Source: Bacteroidales bacterium (GTDB lineage: Bacteria; Bacteroidota; Bacteroidia; Bacteroidales; UBA932). From it: a DNA stretch of 16,483 nucleotides. The notes under the pieces are model-generated. The model saw only the letters and a program-made list of their open reading frames with translations. It ran no database searches and was not told where the DNA came from. This document shows positions 14,494 to 16,483 of this stretch, piece by piece. The translations under genes were made by a program, and so were the position numbers. The number at the start of each line of letters is the position of its first letter. The stretch's first letter is position 1. The DNA is taken from assembly GCA_017556665.1 (NCBI GenBank), contig JAFYMJ010000064.1, positions 1-16,483 of the forward strand, given 5' to 3'.

Positions 14494-15400
14494 TATTTAA
14501 ATACTCAATTACAATTTCTACGGGTGCATCTTTTAAGATCACCCGTTTTTCTTTGTCCAGCAGATACAGACTTGGAATTGCCCTTAATCCATAAAGTTCA
14601 TTTTCATTAAGTACCTGGTGAGGGTCATGGGCATAAATCCACTCTTTAGGATATGTATCCCTTCTGTTTTGCCAGACATCCAGCTCTTGATCTATATACA
14701 TTGCCAGAACTTTTACTTTCCCTTTCTTAACCAAAGGCATAACAATACTCTCCTTTAGCTTGTTCTTTATCTCTTCACAGGCTGGGCAGTCTGGATTATT
14801 AAAGAAAAGAAGAGTATACTCCCCCTTTATTGAGTGCATTCTTGCAATTTTATACTCGCCACCCTTTTCCAATGCTTTGTATTCAAAATCAGATGCAACT
14901 GTTCCAACTCTGTTCAGGCTGCACAAATTATACTGATACTGATAGGCCATTTTATCTAAATCACTCACCCCTTTTGCATTAAGATAATTCTTAAGAAACT
15001 CCAGATATATCTCCTCATTAAGATATGGAGAGTTGGGATGATAGAAAAACTTCTCTGCATCTGAAACAAGCTTAAGCACAAGTCTCTTGTCCCCCTTTAG
15101 GGCAACAGAATCTGCAACTGCAAAAGCATTCTCCAGAGCCTTATTAAGATATTTTTCCTCTGCCGACAACAATAGTCTTACAAATACAAGTGATGCATTA
15201 TCCAAAGAGATAGAGTCTACATTTGTTGTATAGTTTTTCCAGAAATTCCTTGCCATGTAATTTGTAGCCTCAGCTCCCTTTAAAAACTGGGGAGCCTGGA
15301 TAAACTTGAATGGCTCACTTTTCTGTTCGCTATTAGTGTTGCAGGCAATAAAAGAAACAGCCACAACCGCACATAAAAATATTCTGCAAAATTTAAGCAT
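14486..15400 (-). CDS. Lipoprotein with thioredoxin fold (DUF5106-type)
   Basis: I start at the ATG at 15400, giving 304 aa. The open frame continues upstream to 15442, but that part has no good start. The N-terminus, MLKFCRIFLCAVVAVSFIAC, is a lipoprotein signal ending in a lipobox (FIAC), followed by NTNSEQ, so the mature protein is lipid-anchored and faces the periplasm or the surface. Residues ~30-160 are a helical region (YMARNFWKNY, LNKALENAFAVADSVALKGD) that fits DUF5106. From ~165 it is thioredoxin-like: YTLLFFNNPDCPACEEIKNK carries the CPAC redox pair, and AIPSLYLLD holds the cis-proline. A role in thiol-disulfide exchange in the periplasm is likely; oxidase or reductase direction is not readable. 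The TAA overlaps the cotransporter stop region by 8 bp. Confidence 0.8.
   Translation of the reverse strand: MLKFCRIFLCAVVAVSFIACNTNSEQKSEPFKFIQAPQFLKGAEATNYMARNFWKNYTTNVDSISLDNASLVFVRLLLSAEEKYLNKALENAFAVADSVALKGDKRLVLKLVSDAEKFFYHPNSPYLNEEIYLEFLKNYLNAKGVSDLDKMAYQYQYNLCSLNRVGTVASDFEYKALEKGGEYKIARMHSIKGEYTLLFFNNPDCPACEEIKNKLKESIVMPLVKKGKVKVLAMYIDQELDVWQNRRDTYPKEWIYAHDPHQVLNENELYGLRAIPSLYLLDKEKRVILKDAPVEIVIEYLNTI
14520..14555 (+). terminator. Intrinsic terminator of the cotransporter gene, lying inside the opposing gene
   Basis: ACGGGTG (14520-14526) pairs with CACCCGT (14540-14546). Inside it, ATCT pairs with AGAT around TTTA, with one bulged C. TTTTT then CTTTG follow. It starts 27 nt after the cotransporter TAG and lies within the last ~25 codons of the minus-strand lipoprotein gene. 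Confidence 0.75.
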
Positions 15401-15412
15401 ACTTATCCAATT

Positions 15413-15443
15413 CAATGATATACAAAAACAAAAAACCCACAAC
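15413..15443 (-). promoter_or_regulatory. Weak candidate promoter for the thioredoxin lipoprotein gene
   Basis: On the minus strand, GTTG (15440-15443) stands 19 bp before TATCATTG (15413-15420), one mismatch from each Bacteroidota consensus element. The -33 part falls inside the tRNA-Gln terminator stem. The leader would be under 10 nt, so read-through from the tRNA promoter is an alternative. Confidence 0.25.
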
Positions 15444-15458
15444 TTAAAGCTGTGGGTT
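15421..15458 (-). terminator. Intrinsic terminator of tRNA-Gln
   Basis: Read on the minus strand, AACCCACAGC, loop TTTAA, GTTGTGGGTT form a 10-bp stem with one G-U pair, directly followed by TTTTGTTTTTG. The stem begins 2 nt after the tRNA discriminator base. Stem at 15434-15458, U-tract below it. Confidence 0.88.
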
Positions 15459-15459
15459 G

Positions 15460-15530
15460 TTGAGATACAAGGATTCGAACCTTGACAGACAGAACCAAAA
15501 TCTGTAGTGCTACCGTTACACCATATCTCA
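15460..15530 (-). tRNA. tRNA-Gln (anticodon UUG)
   Basis: A full 71-nt cloverleaf can be drawn. The acceptor stem is TGAGATA/TATCTCA with discriminator A. The D arm is GTG/CAC around TAACGGTAG. The anticodon stem ACAGA/TCTGT closes loop TTTTGGT, giving anticodon TTG, which reads CAA (and CAG by wobble). The variable loop is CTGT, and the T arm is CAAGG/CCTTG around TTCGAAT. The 3' CCA is not encoded: the bases after the discriminator are CAA. It has its own promoter and terminator. Confidence 0.97.
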
Positions 15531-15542
15531 GTTTTGTGGGTG

Positions 15543-15573
15543 CAAATATATGAACAATTTTTTAATCTCCAAA
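15543..15573 (-). promoter_or_regulatory. Promoter of tRNA-Gln (-33 TTTG, -7 TATATTTG)
   Basis: On the minus strand, TTTG (15570-15573) is followed after exactly 19 bp by TATATTTG (15543-15550), matching both Bacteroidota sigma-factor elements. The predicted start, 5-7 nt on, gives a leader of about 6 nt before the tRNA 5' end at 15530. This is the best promoter in the window. Confidence 0.8.
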
Positions 15574-15606
15574 AAAAAGAAGAATTTTTTAATAAAATAT
15601 GGCTTT

Positions 15607-16080
15607 TTACATGTATTTAGAAACAAAATCTATGAATGTCTGACCATAAATTACATATAAAACTGTCCATACCCCAAACCTTGCAGCTTTACCCAAAACT
15701 ATAAATAAAAGGCATTTGTAAAAATTCAATCTATAAAAGCCAAGTCCAATGGCAAACACATCCCCTATAAAAGGGAGCCAGCATAAAAACGCAAGCAGCG
15801 GGCCATATTTGTCAATTTTACTCTTTTGCTTCTCCAGAGTCTCCCTCTTTACTCCTCCATATTTCTCTATCCACTCCCACTTGCCCATATAACCTAAGGC
15901 ATACGATGTAAGACTCCCCAAACTGTTGCCTACTGTAGCTACTATAAATGTTTCCAAAGGAGAACAGCCGGCAAGCAAAGCACCTATAAGAAGGATCTCT
16001 GCACTGAATGGGATTACAGTGGCCGCCAGAAAACAGCCAATGAACAATCCTACATATCCTAAGCCCAATAATGTTTCCAT
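15607..16080 (-). CDS. YqaA/DedA-type small membrane protein (VTT/SNARE-associated family)
   Basis: This 157-aa inner-membrane protein belongs to the short YqaA branch of the DedA superfamily. The N-terminal re-entrant-like segment is FLAATVIPFSAEILLIGALL (~17-36), with the conserved Pro and Glu. Next come ATVGNSLGSLTSYALGYMGK (~48-67), a charged loop (KYGGVKRETLEKQKSKIDKYG), and the second hydrophobic half with WLPFIGDVFAIGLGFYRLNF (~101-120) and GKAARFGVWTVLYVIYG. DedA proteins have been linked to lipid-carrier recycling (undecaprenyl phosphate flipping) and envelope stress tolerance; which role this branch has is not known to me. The ATG is 16 nt after the tadA stop on the same strand, so the two are probably co-transcribed. 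No clear terminator follows its TAA. Confidence 0.87.
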   Translation of the reverse strand: METLLGLGYVGLFIGCFLAATVIPFSAEILLIGALLAGCSPLETFIVATVGNSLGSLTSYALGYMGKWEWIEKYGGVKRETLEKQKSKIDKYGPLLAFLCWLPFIGDVFAIGLGFYRLNFYKCLLFIVLGKAARFGVWTVLYVIYGQTFIDFVSKYM

Positions 16081-16096
16081 CTATAAACTGTATAAT

Positions 16097-16483
16097 CTAC
16101 CCCCGTTTGCTTTTAAAAAACTCCTTAACAATAGCAGAGCACTCTTGCTGCAGCACTCCACTTGTAACCTCTGTCTTTGGGTGCAGCAGACTTGGGGTAA
16201 ATTTTGAATAACCCCGTTTTTCGTCGGGAGCACCATAAACAATCCTCTTAATTTGTGACCAGGCAAGTGCCGCAGCACACATTGGACACGGCTCCACCGT
16301 TACATATATTGTGCATTTGTCCAAATATTTTCCACCCAGAAAAGAGGTTGCCATTGTTATTGCCTGCATCTCTGCATGAGCGGTTGCATCGTTCAAACGC
16401 TCTGTATAATTGTATGCCCTTGCAATAATCCTGCCTCCACATTCTATAACAGCCCCAATAGGCACTTCATCTTCTGCATATGC
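16097..16483 (-). CDS. tadA: tRNA-specific adenosine deaminase TadA (partial, 5' end outside the window)
   Basis: The frame runs off the window edge; 128 residues are present, so only about 15-25 N-terminal residues are missing. TadA turns A34 to inosine in the anticodon of tRNA-Arg(ACG). The sequence has AEDEVPIGAVI, the zinc-binding and catalytic HAE in ATAHAEMQAI, the zinc PCxxC in VTVEPCPMCAAALAWSQIKR, and the C-terminal GAPDEKRGYSKFTPSLLHPK typical of TadA in place of the other nucleoside deaminases' tail. It ends in a basic FKSKRG. The His, Glu and two Cys of the active site are all intact. A general nucleoside or guanine deaminase is the alternative, but the KRGY segment favours TadA. 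It is followed at 16 nt by the YqaA/DedA gene. Confidence 0.92.
   Translation of the reverse strand, partial: AYAEDEVPIGAVIECGGRIIARAYNYTERLNDATAHAEMQAITMATSFLGGKYLDKCTIYVTVEPCPMCAAALAWSQIKRIVYGAPDEKRGYSKFTPSLLHPKTEVTSGVLQQECSAIVKEFFKSKRG

Noticed and set aside
15401..15442. N-terminal extension of the lipoprotein gene
   Set aside because: It would place 14 residues ahead of a well-formed lipoprotein signal peptide, uses a TTG start and reads through the tRNA terminator stem.

Overview
The window looks like a core-genome segment of a Bacteroidota bacterium, most likely order Bacteroidales; I cannot place the family. The DNA is AT-rich by eye. Genes start without clear Shine-Dalgarno sites, and several candidate promoters carry the Bacteroidota -7 box TAnnTTTG (four are exactly TATATTTG). 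The gene families also fit this phylum: a DUF2723 protein with a TPR-like tail, the DUF4271-hemD-rnpA-yidD cluster, a fused OlsF/GlsF-type acyltransferase, and a DUF5106-type thioredoxin lipoprotein. I see no transposase, integrase, phage gene, CRISPR array or defence cassette.

Layout. 1-136: 3' end of an unidentified membrane protein (+). 137-382: GC-rich spacer with several hairpins. 383-3436 (-): DUF2723 membrane glycosyltransferase-like protein. 3533-5995 (+): tightly packed run of SUI1/YciH, DUF4271 membrane protein, uroporphyrinogen-III synthase, RNase P protein and YidD. 6002-7798 (-): two-domain aminolipid acyltransferase. 7861-9666 (+): uvrC. 9670-12693 (-): large exported protein with a gluzincin protease motif, a beta-propeller-like middle and a probable outer-membrane barrel. 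12799-14493 (+): Na+/phosphate cotransporter with a PhoU-like tail. 14486-15400 (-): thioredoxin-fold lipoprotein. 15460-15530 (-): tRNA-Gln(UUG) with promoter and terminator. 15607-16080 (-): YqaA/DedA-type membrane protein. 16097-16483 (-): tadA, cut by the window edge.

How the parts relate. The + strand run at 3533-5995 joins translation and RNA processing genes (SUI1, rnpA), envelope biogenesis (yidD) and haem synthesis (hemD); its genes touch or overlap, so it is probably one transcript. Several other genes serve the envelope: DUF2723 (probable sugar transfer in the membrane or periplasm), OlsF/GlsF (aminolipids), the 1007-aa exported protein, the thioredoxin lipoprotein and the phosphate transporter. 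Three convergent gene pairs end within 8 nt of each other or overlap. At one of them the intrinsic terminator of the + gene lies inside the coding sequence of the opposing gene.

I did not find a clearly new multi-gene system. The least explained items are the protease/propeller/barrel protein at 9670-12693 and the structured GC-rich spacer at 137-382.
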